Assembly (NCBI RefSeq): GCF_000698575.1
Contig: NZ_JFHD01000018.1
Span: 62,001 to 126,000 of the forward strand
DNA: 64,000 nt
Direction of reading: 5' to 3'
From: Caballeronia zhejiangensis
GTDB lineage: Bacteria; Pseudomonadota; Gammaproteobacteria; Burkholderiales; Burkholderiaceae
Shown here: piece after piece, positions 43,251 through 51,767 of the stretch
How the letters are laid out: each line of letters starts with the position of its first letter
Numbering within the stretch: the stretch's first letter is position 1
The notes under the pieces: model-generated
Told to the model about the DNA's origin: nothing
The model's database searches: none
Seen by the model: only the letters and a program-made list of their open reading frames with translations
Program-made: the position numbers and the translations under genes

Positions 43251-43634
43251 TCAGTTGGTAGGGCTGGTGTCCGGCAGGGACAAGCGTCCGGTGTCGTACA
43301 TGTGCAGCATGGTCAGCAGATATTCGGGGTCGGCGGGCCATCTGCATTGTTGCCAGTACGCGTGCAAGGCGCTGCGAACAGGTGCCCGATATCCGCGCAG
43401 GCGGCCGCGAGCTTTGCGCCACTGCGTCGCGCGACGCGAGCGGTCCGCAGCCGTCTGCCGGTCCCACTGCTCGCGTCGCCCCTTCATTTCCTCATCGGCG
43501 CCGATCTGCTCGGCGGCGATTTGGTCGGCGAAGAGCGGAAAGGCTTCACGCTCCAGGCGCTGTTTGCGCGCGAACGCGGCGCGCTTACGCGGCGTGTCGG
43601 TGAATTCGTAACGTCCATATCGCTTGAATCGCAT
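43251..43634 (-). CDS. basic helical leading-region protein
   Basis: 127 residues, strongly basic and helical (RKRAAFARKQRLEREAFPL; RSRRATQWRKARGRLRGYR), then an acidic C-terminus. Likely a nucleic-acid-binding protein by composition. No clear Shine-Dalgarno; same operon as 43675-44485. Confidence 0.5.
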   Translation of the reverse strand: MRFKRYGRYEFTDTPRKRAAFARKQRLEREAFPLFADQIAAEQIGADEEMKGRREQWDRQTAADRSRRATQWRKARGRLRGYRAPVRSALHAYWQQCRWPADPEYLLTMLHMYDTGRLSLPDTSPTN

Positions 43635-43674
43635 TTTTGTGGTGGGTGAGCGATCCGCTCACCCTTCCTTTTCG

Positions 43675-43863
43675 TTACTGGTTAGCTGCAGCGAGTGCGG
43701 CGCGCACGTGCCGCGTGATCGCACGCTGCGCGCCTGCATACGTGTTGCGACGCTGCAGCGTGAATCCGCCGTCGGCATACATGATCTGAGTCTGGATGGT
43801 CTCGACGCCGTCCTGATAGGCCAGGTGAATGTAGTGCCCTTTGTAGCCGATGGTATGGAACAT
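43675..43863 (-). CDS. small leading-region protein
   Basis: 62 residues from the ATG at 43863 (MFHTIGYKGHYIHLAYQDG). One beta-hairpin-like part and a helical tail (AQRAITRHVRAALAAANQ). Begins right after the stop of 43865-44218. A longer in-frame start overlaps that gene and is rejected. Confidence 0.5.
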   Translation of the reverse strand: MFHTIGYKGHYIHLAYQDGVETIQTQIMYADGGFTLQRRNTYAGAQRAITRHVRAALAAANQ

Positions 43864-43864
43864 G

Positions 43865-44218
43865 TCAGGCCTCGACCGTGACCGGAAATCCTGCTGTGGC
43901 GAGTTCAGCGCGCGCCTCGTCGTCCCAGCTCGCGGGCGAATCCGACTCGCAGCGGTAGGCATACTCCAATGCCTTTTCGCGTGCTTCCTCCGTCAACAGG
44001 CCGGTGACCTTTACCGCCACTTCGCGGTAGGTGCCGAAGTCGTGCGCGTTACTCTTGATGAAAAGGCCAACGCCTTCCGGCGGCTCGCCCATTGCGCGCT
44101 TGATCTGGTTGATGAATGCGCGGCACTCGGCGCGGCTGCACTCCGGGTAATTGGATTCACCGACCTGCGCGCACTGCTCATCGCAGGGAGCGGAACCAAT
44201 CTCGATCGTTTCGACCAT
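43865..44218 (-). CDS. acidic Cys-containing leading-region protein
   Basis: 117 residues; GGAGG before the ATG. The N-terminal part has four cysteines (APCDEQCAQ, YPECSRAEC), a possible metal site, then an acidic helical body. Acidic small proteins in leading regions are often DNA mimics or enzyme inhibitors, but no match can be claimed. Confidence 0.55.
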   Translation of the reverse strand: MVETIEIGSAPCDEQCAQVGESNYPECSRAECRAFINQIKRAMGEPPEGVGLFIKSNAHDFGTYREVAVKVTGLLTEEAREKALEYAYRCESDSPASWDDEARAELATAGFPVTVEA

Positions 44219-44254
44219 TGCAAAATCCTCCAGTAAGGGGTGTGGTAACGGGAT

Positions 44255-44485
44255 TCAGCACTCGGGGAGGCCACACAGACAGCAGTAACCCGCGTCGCTT
44301 TCCTCATTGACGGTCCACTCGTGCGGACACACGAATTGCTCGATCGTTGAACATCCAATCGATGCGTCGTCGCAGTTGATCCACTTCAGCACGTAGCGCG
44401 CGGGAATCAACGGATGCTTTGTGCGGAGTCGCTGATACTCCTGCGCAACCGACGCAAATTCGGATAACTGTGAAAAAGTACGCAT
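44255..44485 (-). CDS. small zinc-finger-like leading-region protein
   Basis: 76 residues from the ATG at 44485 (AAGGAG upstream). The C-terminus has C-x-H and a CCLCGLPEC cluster (FVCPHEWTVNEES, then YCCLCGLPEC), a probable zinc site. First gene behind copy 5 (93 nt). The frame stays open through the repeat, which I treat as chance. Confidence 0.55.
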   Translation of the reverse strand: MRTFSQLSEFASVAQEYQRLRTKHPLIPARYVLKWINCDDASIGCSTIEQFVCPHEWTVNEESDAGYCCLCGLPEC

Positions 44486-44577
44486 GCGGTTCTCCTTTGC
44501 TGACCGGGACCCTAGATTCCGAGTCCCGGCGTAAAAGTTGTTCTGCCGAGTTGACGGGCTGCGCTTCGCAGCTGCCG

Positions 44578-44755
44578 CCGTTCCCCTGAGTTCGTCGTCC
44601 CGCGACGATTCGTGCGAGGGCCGGCGACGCGTCAAGGAATCAAGCGCGGGGTGGGTGCGGGATGGAGCGCAGCGACTGACACGGCCCCGCGCGCCTTGAC
44701 GCGGCAAAGGCCTGAGCTAAGGTCGCGGGTACTGGACGGCGAACCAGGGGAACGG
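44578..44755 (-). promoter_or_regulatory. Frpo-like ssDNA promoter hairpin, copy 5
   Basis: Repeat unit 44500-45000. Same arms as copy 4. Right arm TTGACG (44696-44701), 16 nt, TAAGGT (44718-44723). Drives five genes, 44485 to 43050. Confidence 0.75.
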
Positions 44756-45020
44756 CAGGTGTCGGCAGCAGCAGCTCACGCACGAGGCAGGACGCCCCGC
44801 GCGGCGAGCGCGCTATCCGAGCGGTGCGACGTCAGGAGCGCTGCGAGGCTGGAGGGGATGGCTCGCGCCGGGGCAAGTCCGCGGGACGCGGCGCGGCCCC
44901 AAGAGCGGAGTCGTCCGGTCACCGGGCCGCGATAACGCAGCTTGCGTGACGGGCTGCGCAGCGGACCGGCGCGCAGGGTGCAGCGGTCCGGCTCGATAGC
45001 AGCGCGCTGCAGCGCACGTG

Positions 45021-45043
45021 AAAACGCCGGCTCGCGGCCGGCG
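45021..45043 (-). terminator. hairpin terminator after copy 6 operon
   Basis: Stem CGCCGGC/GCCGGCG (45025-45043) with TTTT on the minus strand, 22 nt past the stop at 45066. The same terminator recurs at 47095 and 49899, just right of the repeat. Confidence 0.75.
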
Positions 45044-45065
45044 TTCATATCGGCGGTGACGTTGG

Positions 45066-45368
45066 CTAGTGCACCAGTCCTGCGGCCTTCAATGCTTTCG
45101 GCAACCAGCGCTTGGCCCGTTCGTTGCCGGGATGGAGTGAGATATTGCGGGTCGAACCGTCGACATATTCACGGTCGCCGTCCGCGGTGATGCAGCTGCA
45201 TCCGCGTTGCGGGACCGCGCCGATGTAGTCACGCCTGAGGCGGTGGACCAGCTCGCTGAACGTGTGGGGTTCGTCCTGCCAGTCGAAGCCGGTTTCCTCG
45301 GCCTCGCCCTGCTCTGCGCTGTCGTCAGTGACAACCTCGTAGGTCTGGTGAAATGTCATCGGTGTCAT
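45066..45368 (-). CDS. unknown leading-region protein
   Basis: 100 residues from the ATG at 45368. Acidic N-terminal half (SAEQGEAEETGFDWQDEPH), then HTFSELVHRLRRDYIGAV and a basic C-terminus. Follows the methyltransferase gene by 28 nt. Not recognised. Confidence 0.5.
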   Translation of the reverse strand: MTPMTFHQTYEVVTDDSAEQGEAEETGFDWQDEPHTFSELVHRLRRDYIGAVPQRGCSCITADGDREYVDGSTRNISLHPGNERAKRWLPKALKAAGLVH

Positions 45369-45396
45369 AGGGGCACTCTCGTTATCTGGTTGGGGA

Positions 45397-46209
45397 TCAC
45401 GCAGCAGCGGCAAACAGATCAAGTTGCGTTGTCGGCACCGCGATAGACTCGGCGCGCGTCTGCGCGAGCGGGCTGGTCTGCTCGAACTGCTCAAAATCGC
45501 ATACAACGATTTCGCAGGTCGGCGCGACACCGTGCCACTGCTCCCGGTACATCGCCGTATCGATGCCGCAATTCGGCTCCAGGAGGATTCCCGTCTGCTC
45601 CATGAATCGACGGCAGTCGTCACTTTCGCGCACGTCGTAGCGACGCGAGCCGCTGTACACGAACGGGGCCGACGATTGGGGCACGATGAAAACGCCAGTG
45701 TCTGCAATACGCGATGCAAGCTCGATCACCTTGTATTCAAAGGTGCTGCCGGTATATCGACCCTCGAAGCCGTGCGCCTTCACGCGGTTGCCAAAGGGCG
45801 GATTGCTAATCGCCACGTCGAAGCCGTCAAAATCCTTAAACCAGTCCCCGAAAACATCAGCGTGAATCCACGTCGCGTCCGGCACCAGCTTCCGGCCCAC
45901 GCGCACATATTCCGCGCACTGCTCCACACACACGACCTGCCGCGCCCTGTTCTCGCACCAATAGGCAAGCGACCCGATGCCCGCGCAGAGATCGACGATC
46001 GTATTGCAACGCTCCGGCACCTCCACGGCGAAATCCCGAGCAAGACCCCAAGGGGTGAAAAAAGCGCCCAGCGCTGCATTGTTGCTGCTCGCGCCTTCCT
46101 GATAGTGCTCGAACACAAACAGGCGCTCATCGTCTGTCAGGCGGCGCTCAAGCGCAATCAGTTGCTCAACTTCCTGCATTTTCTTGGTCTGTGCGCGGCT
46201 CAGCTTCAT
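45397..46209 (-). CDS. orphan N6-adenine DNA methyltransferase
   Basis: 270 residues. SAM-binding motif I DLCAGIGSLAYW, preceded by AFFTPWGLARDFA (the region before motif I in gamma-class enzymes), and catalytic motif IV AISNPPFG (NPPF). Short, with no clear target-recognition domain and no restriction gene nearby. An early-made methyltransferase could protect incoming plasmid DNA from host restriction; this is the usual reading for leading-region orphans. Target sequence unknown. Confidence 0.8.
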   Translation of the reverse strand: MKLSRAQTKKMQEVEQLIALERRLTDDERLFVFEHYQEGASSNNAALGAFFTPWGLARDFAVEVPERCNTIVDLCAGIGSLAYWCENRARQVVCVEQCAEYVRVGRKLVPDATWIHADVFGDWFKDFDGFDVAISNPPFGNRVKAHGFEGRYTGSTFEYKVIELASRIADTGVFIVPQSSAPFVYSGSRRYDVRESDDCRRFMEQTGILLEPNCGIDTAMYREQWHGVAPTCEIVVCDFEQFEQTSPLAQTRAESIAVPTTQLDLFAAAA

Positions 46210-46267
46210 GTCGTAATCCTTAGTTTCTGCGTTTCTCTGTGGACGATTGAACTGTGTCGGGTGCGTC

Positions 46268-46558
46268 TCAGTCGCCTATGCCTGTGCGGCGGGCGCTGGC
46301 GAGTCCAAAAAAGCCGTTCGCGCCGAGAATGTCGGCGGCCTTGTTGGCAAGCACGCCCAGATGCGGGCCGCTTGGATAGTCGCAGTACCATTCGCCAAGC
46401 AGGCAGAAGGAGACCGGCTCACGCGGGCGTTCGAAATCAGCGCACAGGTGCGTGCCTTTCGCCGGGCCCGTGAAGACCGAGCCATTCACTTCGATCCGGT
46501 CGAACCTATACGGAAAAGCTCCGCGCACGTAATCGCTTGCCGTCTTCACATCAAACAT
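46268..46558 (-). CDS. unknown leading-region protein
   Basis: 96 residues from the ATG at 46558 (GGGGGA upstream). Contains CADFERPREPVSFCLLGEWY and a Gly-rich C-terminal ANGFFGLASARR. First gene behind copy 6 (93 nt), then the methyltransferase. Not recognised. Confidence 0.55.
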   Translation of the reverse strand: MFDVKTASDYVRGAFPYRFDRIEVNGSVFTGPAKGTHLCADFERPREPVSFCLLGEWYCDYPSGPHLGVLANKAADILGANGFFGLASARRTGIGD

Positions 46559-46650
46559 CGCAATCCCCCTTGCTGACCGGGACCCTAGATTCCGAGTCCC
46601 GGCGTAAAAGTTGTTCTGCCGAGTTGGCGGGCTGCGCTTCGCAGCTGCCG

Positions 46651-46829
46651 CCGTTCCCCTGAGTTCGTCGTCCCGCGACAAAACGTGCGAGGGCCGGCGA
46701 CGCGTCAAGGGATCAAGCGCGGGGTGGGTGCGGGATGGAGCGATAGCGACTGACACGGCCCCGCGCGCCTTGACGCGGCAAAGGCCTGAGCTAAGGTCGC
46801 GGGTACTGGACGGCGAACCAGGGGAACGG
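46651..46829 (-). promoter_or_regulatory. Frpo-like ssDNA promoter hairpin, copy 6
   Basis: Repeat unit 46572-47074. Right arm TTGACG (46770-46775), 16 nt, TAAGGT (46792-46797). Drives 46558, the methyltransferase, and 45368. Confidence 0.75.
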
Positions 46830-47094
46830 CAGGTGTCGGCAGCAGCAGCTCACGCACGAGGCAGGACGCCCCGCGCGGCGAGCGCGCTATCCGAGCGGTG
46901 CGACGTCAGGAGCGCGGCGAGGCTGGAGGGGATGGCTCGCGCCGGGGCAAGTCCGCGGGACGCGGCGCGGCCCCAAGAGCGGAGTCGTCCGGTCACCGGG
47001 CCGCGAGATCGCAGCTTGCGTGACGGGCTGCGCAGCGGACCGGCGCGCAGGGTGCAGCGGCCCGGCTCGATAGCGATGCCCTGCTGCGCATGTG

Positions 47095-47117
47095 AAAACG
47101 CCGGCTCGCGGCCGGCG
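47095..47117 (-). terminator. hairpin terminator after copy 7 operon
   Basis: Stem CGCCGGC/GCCGGCG with TTTT on the minus strand, 20 nt past the lipoprotein stop. Confidence 0.75.
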
Positions 47118-47137
47118 TCGATGTTTCGTGCGCTGCG

Positions 47138-47359
47138 TCACGGGGCGGGTTTCGTCTCGCGCTGGTTGATCGTGATCTTTCCGTCCGGCGACAGGCTGAA
47201 CTCCCCCGGCGCCGCGAACCCTGGCGGGGTCTTGGGCTCGTATATGCGAATCGTCGCAGGCTTGCCGGTAAGCGGCGGCGGCTGGTCTGCGCAGGCAGTC
47301 AGCGCGGCACACGCGGTGCACAGTGTGACGCCAACGGCAAAGCGGCAAATCTTTTTCAT
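47138..47359 (-). CDS. small lipoprotein
   Basis: 73 residues. Signal and lipobox LTAC (GVTLCTACAALTACADQ), then a Pro-rich linker and a short beta-like tail (FSLSPDGKITINQRE). 53 nt after the DUF3560-methyltransferase stop. An envelope protein of unknown role. Confidence 0.6.
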   Translation of the reverse strand: MKKICRFAVGVTLCTACAALTACADQPPPLTGKPATIRIYEPKTPPGFAAPGEFSLSPDGKITINQRETKPAP

Positions 47360-47412
47360 CGTTCTTGGTCTCCTCGTATTCGGCCACGTCTTGCGACGTG
47401 GCCGCGCATCCG

Positions 47413-49350
47413 TTACAGCTCGAGCGTCAGCAGCACGGTTCTAACGCGCGTGCCGGACTCCTCGAAAGCGCCGTCGGGCAGCTCCTCCCACAGTCCGCCG
47501 TGTTCCTCGACCAGCGGCCGCAATTTCTCCTGCTGTCTCGGACCGTTCGCGCAGATCGCGACAAGTCGCCCGCCCGGTTTCAAAAACCCGAGCGCGCGCG
47601 AAATATGCGCGATGTCCTGACCGTTTGCAAACGGCGGATTAATGATGATCTTGTCGAACGCGCCCAACTCCGGGCCGCATTCCATGAAATCCGCGTTCAG
47701 CACGCGCGCGGCAGGATAGCGTGCCTCAAGCGCGCGCGCGAGCCCCTGGTTGATTTCGACGGCGGTAACCTGGATCTGGGAAAAGTCGATAGCCTCGGAG
47801 ACAGCCGACAGAATCCGCCCCGTTCCCGCGCTGAATTCTCCGACGTGTTCGCCCGGCTGTATGTCTGCTTCGTCCACCATGCGCCCGGCAGTCTCGGCGG
47901 GAGTCGGGAACAGTTGCGGCGCGCTCACAACTTGCACACCTTCGCGCAGCTGGTCGCGCAGCTGTCGAAGCTTCGCGCCTCGGTCGTCGTCCTCCGGCAC
48001 TTGCGCGGGGCTCGGTTGGATCGTCGCGCTCGGTTCCGCCTGTCGCTCGATTTCGACGGGCGCGGCGCTCGCCGGCGCGGGACGCTCTACGCGTTTCGCG
48101 TCGGTAATGAAAACCTGTTTCAGCGCATACCCTGCATCTGAAACAAGCGCGCGGCGCACGCGGTACGCGCCGTGCTCGGCCGTTGCGGCGATCTTGCGGA
48201 TGCTCTTGCCGTCTTCGTTTCGCTTCTTCCATTCGTCATTGGTCATCTCGACAAAGCCCTCGCCCGGGTAATTGACCAACGGCGCGAGCTTCGCCTTTTG
48301 GGCGACTGCGGCCGCGTCGACGGGATCGGGTGCGCGGTAGTCTTTGACCTCTTCAATCGCGACCTTCCACCGGCTGCTCCACGAGACGACGCGCGGCGAC
48401 GACGTAGTCAGGCTATTGATGCGCCCGCCTGCCTTGTTCACGCGATGCACGACCAGCCATTCATCGCGGACCAGCACACGGCCGCCAACAGCAATGTCGA
48501 ATTTGTCGGCCGCGATGCCGCCGGCCTCGCCGAGCATCGCGCGCTCGTACGCCAGACGGTTATCGACGTGCGCAATCCAGCGACCATAAAAAGCGATCGT
48601 GCGCGCGTGCGCCTTGAGCGCCCTGTCGCGCAACTGCTCGATGTCGGCTCCCTCGGCGCACAGCATCGTGTAAAGCGACGTGACCTGTCCGTCCACCTTG
48701 AAATAGAGATGGTCATAGCCAGCAATCGCTTTCGCCTGCTCGTGGGTGAGCTCTGGCTTGCTCCACAGTTTCGTAAATTTTTGCGCGTTGTCGATCTCTT
48801 TCTGGTACTTGCGGCGGTCCGACTCCAGCCCCTTGATGCGACGATGGCGAACGTCCGGGCGTTCCTTGTATTTCGCGTGCGCCAGTGCGCCCTTGGCGCG
48901 ACGCGTCCAGTATTCGGACGTCTCCCACGCGTTCACGGCGCGACGCATCCCGGCCTCGATGCGTTCGGCGTCACGCCGCGCGCGGCGCTCGCTATGGTGG
49001 CCAACCAAGATGGGCTGACCGAGCGGGATATGCTCGGTGATGCTCTGGACGTTCGAATACGCTGCATCGCCTTCGCGCGCGCGGTTCTCGCTGTAACCAT
49101 CGAAGCGGTCCGCGCGTTCCTCGGCGCGGTCGACAAGACTGGTGTCTTCGTCGCCGATCTCGCCGCACAACTCCAGCAGCAGATCCTCGCGGGACGGTGT
49201 CCACATCGGCGCCACGAAAAGATCCTGTTTCGGCGCGAATCGGAACCCTTCGCTGCTCACGCGCTGATAAAGCGCCTCGTCGAGGCGGTGCGGCGAGTAC
49301 AAACGCAGCTTGTTGTCTTCCGGCGAGTAGGTAGCGCTGAAGTTGGACAT
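47413..49350 (-). CDS. DUF3560 protein fused to a methyltransferase domain
   Basis: 645 residues from the ATG at 49350 (CAGGAG upstream). The N-terminal half is a DUF3560-type region, with ATYSPEDNKLRLYSPHRLD and a helical part with RAEERADRFDGYSENRAREG. The C-terminal 170 residues are a SAM methyltransferase: GEFSAGTGRILSAV (motif I) and DKIIINPPFANGQD (NPPF). The frame extends upstream through the repeat by chance and is not counted. DUF3560 proteins are frequent in plasmid leading regions; their role is unknown. Probably modifies adenine in DNA. Confidence 0.78.
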   Translation of the reverse strand: MSNFSATYSPEDNKLRLYSPHRLDEALYQRVSSEGFRFAPKQDLFVAPMWTPSREDLLLELCGEIGDEDTSLVDRAEERADRFDGYSENRAREGDAAYSNVQSITEHIPLGQPILVGHHSERRARRDAERIEAGMRRAVNAWETSEYWTRRAKGALAHAKYKERPDVRHRRIKGLESDRRKYQKEIDNAQKFTKLWSKPELTHEQAKAIAGYDHLYFKVDGQVTSLYTMLCAEGADIEQLRDRALKAHARTIAFYGRWIAHVDNRLAYERAMLGEAGGIAADKFDIAVGGRVLVRDEWLVVHRVNKAGGRINSLTTSSPRVVSWSSRWKVAIEEVKDYRAPDPVDAAAVAQKAKLAPLVNYPGEGFVEMTNDEWKKRNEDGKSIRKIAATAEHGAYRVRRALVSDAGYALKQVFITDAKRVERPAPASAAPVEIERQAEPSATIQPSPAQVPEDDDRGAKLRQLRDQLREGVQVVSAPQLFPTPAETAGRMVDEADIQPGEHVGEFSAGTGRILSAVSEAIDFSQIQVTAVEINQGLARALEARYPAARVLNADFMECGPELGAFDKIIINPPFANGQDIAHISRALGFLKPGGRLVAICANGPRQQEKLRPLVEEHGGLWEELPDGAFEESGTRVRTVLLTLEL

Positions 49351-49454
49351 ACAGTTTTCTCCTGACGGGTTGGTAGCTGACCGGGACCCTAGATTCGGAG
49401 TCCCGGCGTAAAAGTTGTTCTGCCGAGTTGGCGGGCTGCGCTTCGCAGCTGCCG

Positions 49455-49633
49455 CCGTTCCCCTGAGTTCGTCGTCCCGCGACGATTCGTGCGAGGGCCG
49501 GCGACGCGTCAAGGAATCAAGCGCGGGGTGGGTGCGGGATGGAGCGATAGCGACTGACACGGCCCCGCGCGCCTTGACGCGGCAAAGGCCTGAGCTAAGG
49601 TCGCGGGTACTGGACGGCGAACCAGGGGAACGG
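49455..49633 (-). promoter_or_regulatory. Frpo-like ssDNA promoter hairpin, copy 7
   Basis: Repeat unit 49376-49878. Right arm TTGACG (49574-49579), 16 nt, TAAGGT (49596-49601). Drives the DUF3560-methyltransferase (ATG 105 nt away) and the small lipoprotein. Confidence 0.75.
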
Positions 49634-49898
49634 TGGGTGTCGGCAGCAGCAGCTCACGCACGAGGCAGGACGCCCCGCGCGGCGAGCGCGCTATCCGAGC
49701 GGTGCGACGTCAGGAGCGCTGCGAGGCTGGAGGGGATGGCTCGCGCCGGGGCAAGTCCGCGGGACGCGGCGTGGCCCCAAGAGCGGAGTCGTCCGGTCAC
49801 CGGGCCGCGATATCGCAGCTTGCGTGACGGGCTGCGCAGCGGACCGGCGCGCAGGGTGCAGCGGCACGGCTCGATAGCGACGCCCTGCGGCGAACGTG

Positions 49899-49923
49899 AA
49901 AACGCCGGCTCGCGGCCGGCGTT
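49899..49923 (-). terminator. hairpin terminator after copy 8 operon
   Basis: Stem AACGCCGGC/GCCGGCGTT with a T-run on the minus strand, 15 nt past the stop at 49938. Confidence 0.75.
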
Positions 49924-49937
49924 TGGGTGGGCGTGGG

Positions 49938-50699
49938 TCAGCGCACGAGCGAGGACCAGACGCTCAGGCCGTCCCCCATTGATCGCAGATAGACGACCCG
50001 GCCATTAACTGAGTCGTGGTGACTGGCGACGCATGCGAAGCGCTTTTCTTTGAGTTCCATCTCCCGGTCCGAAATCAGGCGCTCGCGCGTGCCTCCTGGC
50101 CGGTTGAGTCGATCGTGCTTGTAATAGCGGTCCATCGCGTCCGCGACGCTCGACGCCTTGTCGATCTGGCTCTCCAGGGACCAGTCCGGCTCCCAGTAGG
50201 GTTTGCTGCGTCGCTCGCCTTCCTCTCGTTCGAACGCGTCCAGTTCAGCCAGATAAGCTGCGTCGGATAGATCAACCGATCGCGTGCCCGGCGCTTCGCC
50301 GTTCAGAATCGCGCGGCTCGCGTGCAACATACGCACTTGCTCGCTGTCGAGTTCCATCGTCATCAACTCGCGCACACGCTTCATATGGTGCAGCCGATCG
50401 TAATGACACTGGCGCGCATGCAGTCGCTTCGCGGCATCCGCGCCGACTGTCGAAGGCCTCGGCGTGACGTCAACGTACCCGAGGCCGTCCCAGCGCTGCA
50501 ACGTCTCGCGCTTCGCGGTATCACTCGATCGCAGCGCCTCCCGGAACGCGTCGTCATCGTCCGTCGCGCCTATCATGATCCAGCCAAATGCGCCCTTGCA
50601 GCGATAGGACCGTAGTCCCTCTGCAGCCAGTGGGCGATCGCACATGTTCATTGGTCCGGCCGCAGTGTGCTGGGACGCGCTATCGTGAGCAAAAGTCAT
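49938..50699 (-). CDS. unknown leading-region protein
   Basis: 253 residues from the ATG at 50699 (AAAGGAA upstream). The N-terminal part has RSYRCKGAFGWIMIGATDDD; the middle is charged and helical (HMKRVRELMTMELDSEQVRM); the end has YLRSMGDGLSVWSSLVR. Soluble. No known motif. Last of three genes behind copy 8. Confidence 0.6.
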   Translation of the reverse strand: MTFAHDSASQHTAAGPMNMCDRPLAAEGLRSYRCKGAFGWIMIGATDDDDAFREALRSSDTAKRETLQRWDGLGYVDVTPRPSTVGADAAKRLHARQCHYDRLHHMKRVRELMTMELDSEQVRMLHASRAILNGEAPGTRSVDLSDAAYLAELDAFEREEGERRSKPYWEPDWSLESQIDKASSVADAMDRYYKHDRLNRPGGTRERLISDREMELKEKRFACVASHHDSVNGRVVYLRSMGDGLSVWSSLVR

Positions 50700-50739
50700 G
50701 ATGTTCCTTTCGGGCCGATCGTTCGGCCCGTTGTCTGGA

Positions 50740-51216
50740 TTAGTCGAAGGCCGTGACGGGGCGGCGGCGCTCGGGGTGATGCGCCGCATGCTGCGCGAAG
50801 CGGTACGCGTCCAACAGGCTCGGACGCAACGCTTCGTAACTGTCCGCGATGTAGACCTTGAAGCCCTCGCAGTCGCGACCAATCAGCACGTCGCGACCAT
50901 TGATGACAGCGCGGAAATTCGCATCGTTCGTGTCTGCGTCCAGCGTCATGACCGGCTGGCCGATGCGCCGCGCCTCCAGACATTCGCGATGTCCGAACAA
51001 GCTGAGGCAGTGATAGGGCGTCCAGCCGAAGCCGCCGCCGGCGCTTTTCCGGTCATAAAGCATCGCCGACGTGAGATGAAATACTTCGCTCGCGTGCTGG
51101 TTGCAGACCTCACATGCGCCGTAGCGCTCGCTCGATGAACCAGTGGTTTTCATGCGGTAGCGGAACACGGCGTTGCCGTGCTCGTGAACCGTGATGTGCA
51201 AAGCCTGCGCGTTCAT
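50740..51216 (-). CDS. zinc-finger-like leading-region protein
   Basis: 158 residues with C-x2-C (ACEVCNQ) and a later YHCLSLFGHREC, a likely zinc ribbon, then GRDVLIGRDCEGFKVYIADS. ATGA overlap with the upstream gene. Function unknown. Confidence 0.6.
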   Translation of the reverse strand: MNAQALHITVHEHGNAVFRYRMKTTGSSSERYGACEVCNQHASEVFHLTSAMLYDRKSAGGGFGWTPYHCLSLFGHRECLEARRIGQPVMTLDADTNDANFRAVINGRDVLIGRDCEGFKVYIADSYEALRPSLLDAYRFAQHAAHHPERRRPVTAFD

Positions 51217-51488
51217 TGCTGCCCCGCTTTTGCGGCCAGTCGCTCGCTTTCCTTCTTCAGCGCATACGGCAGCAGGTTCGCGATCTGTTCATCGCTGAGC
51301 GTTTCGAGCAGTGTCAGCACTGACGCGCCCTGTTCGTTCACCACGATGGTTTTCTCGCCTGCATGCTCGCCCCACTGCGGACCGGCGGGGCCCTTGAAGT
51401 CGCGGTGCGTGTGGCGATAGATGATCGCGAGCTTCTGCTTGCGCGAAAGCGTGGTTGGGTCGATGGGCTGGGCTGCTGGTGAAGGCAT
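51213..51488 (-). CDS. unknown leading-region protein
   Basis: 91 residues from the ATG at 51488 with GGAG 6 nt upstream. Contains TTLSRKQKLAIIYRHTHRDF and LLETLSDEQIANLLPYALKK. Small and helical. First gene behind copy 8 (101 nt). Confidence 0.6.
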   Translation of the reverse strand: MPSPAAQPIDPTTLSRKQKLAIIYRHTHRDFKGPAGPQWGEHAGEKTIVVNEQGASVLTLLETLSDEQIANLLPYALKKESERLAAKAGQQ

Positions 51489-51588
51489 TGCAATCTCCAA
51501 AGGTTGAAAGCTGACCGGGACCCTAGATTCCGAGTCCCGGCGTAAAAGTTGTTCTGCCGAGTTGGCGGGCTGCGCTTCGCAGCTGCCG

Positions 51589-51767
51589 CCGTTCCCCTGA
51601 GTTCGTCGTCCCGCGACAAAACGTGCGAGGGCCGGCGACGCGTCAAGGGATCAAGCGCGGGGTGGGTGCGGGATGGAGCGATAGCGACCGACACGGCCCC
51701 GCGCGCCTTGACGCGGCAAAGGCCTGAGCTAAGGTCGCGGGAACTGGACGGCGAACCAGGGGAACGG
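51589..51767 (-). promoter_or_regulatory. Frpo-like ssDNA promoter hairpin, copy 8 (reference copy)
   Basis: Repeat unit 51510-52008. Pairings read by eye: 51589-51599 with 51757-51767; 51601-51605 with 51752-51756; 51609-51617 with 51734-51742; 51630-51633 with 51721-51724; 51639-51648 with 51706-51715; 51655-51662 with 51697-51704; about 47 bp in all. Right arm TTGACG (51708-51713), 16 nt, TAAGGT (51730-51735); its first four bases fall in an internal loop. Predicted RNA start near 51609, a 120-nt leader, ATG at 51488. The leader contains GCTGCG/CGCAGC and CCGGGAC/GTCCCGG stems. Confidence 0.78.

Noticed and set aside
48172..49365. Rightward 397-codon frame opposite the DUF3560-methyltransferase gene
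   Set aside because: Shadow of a gene with clear methyltransferase motifs.
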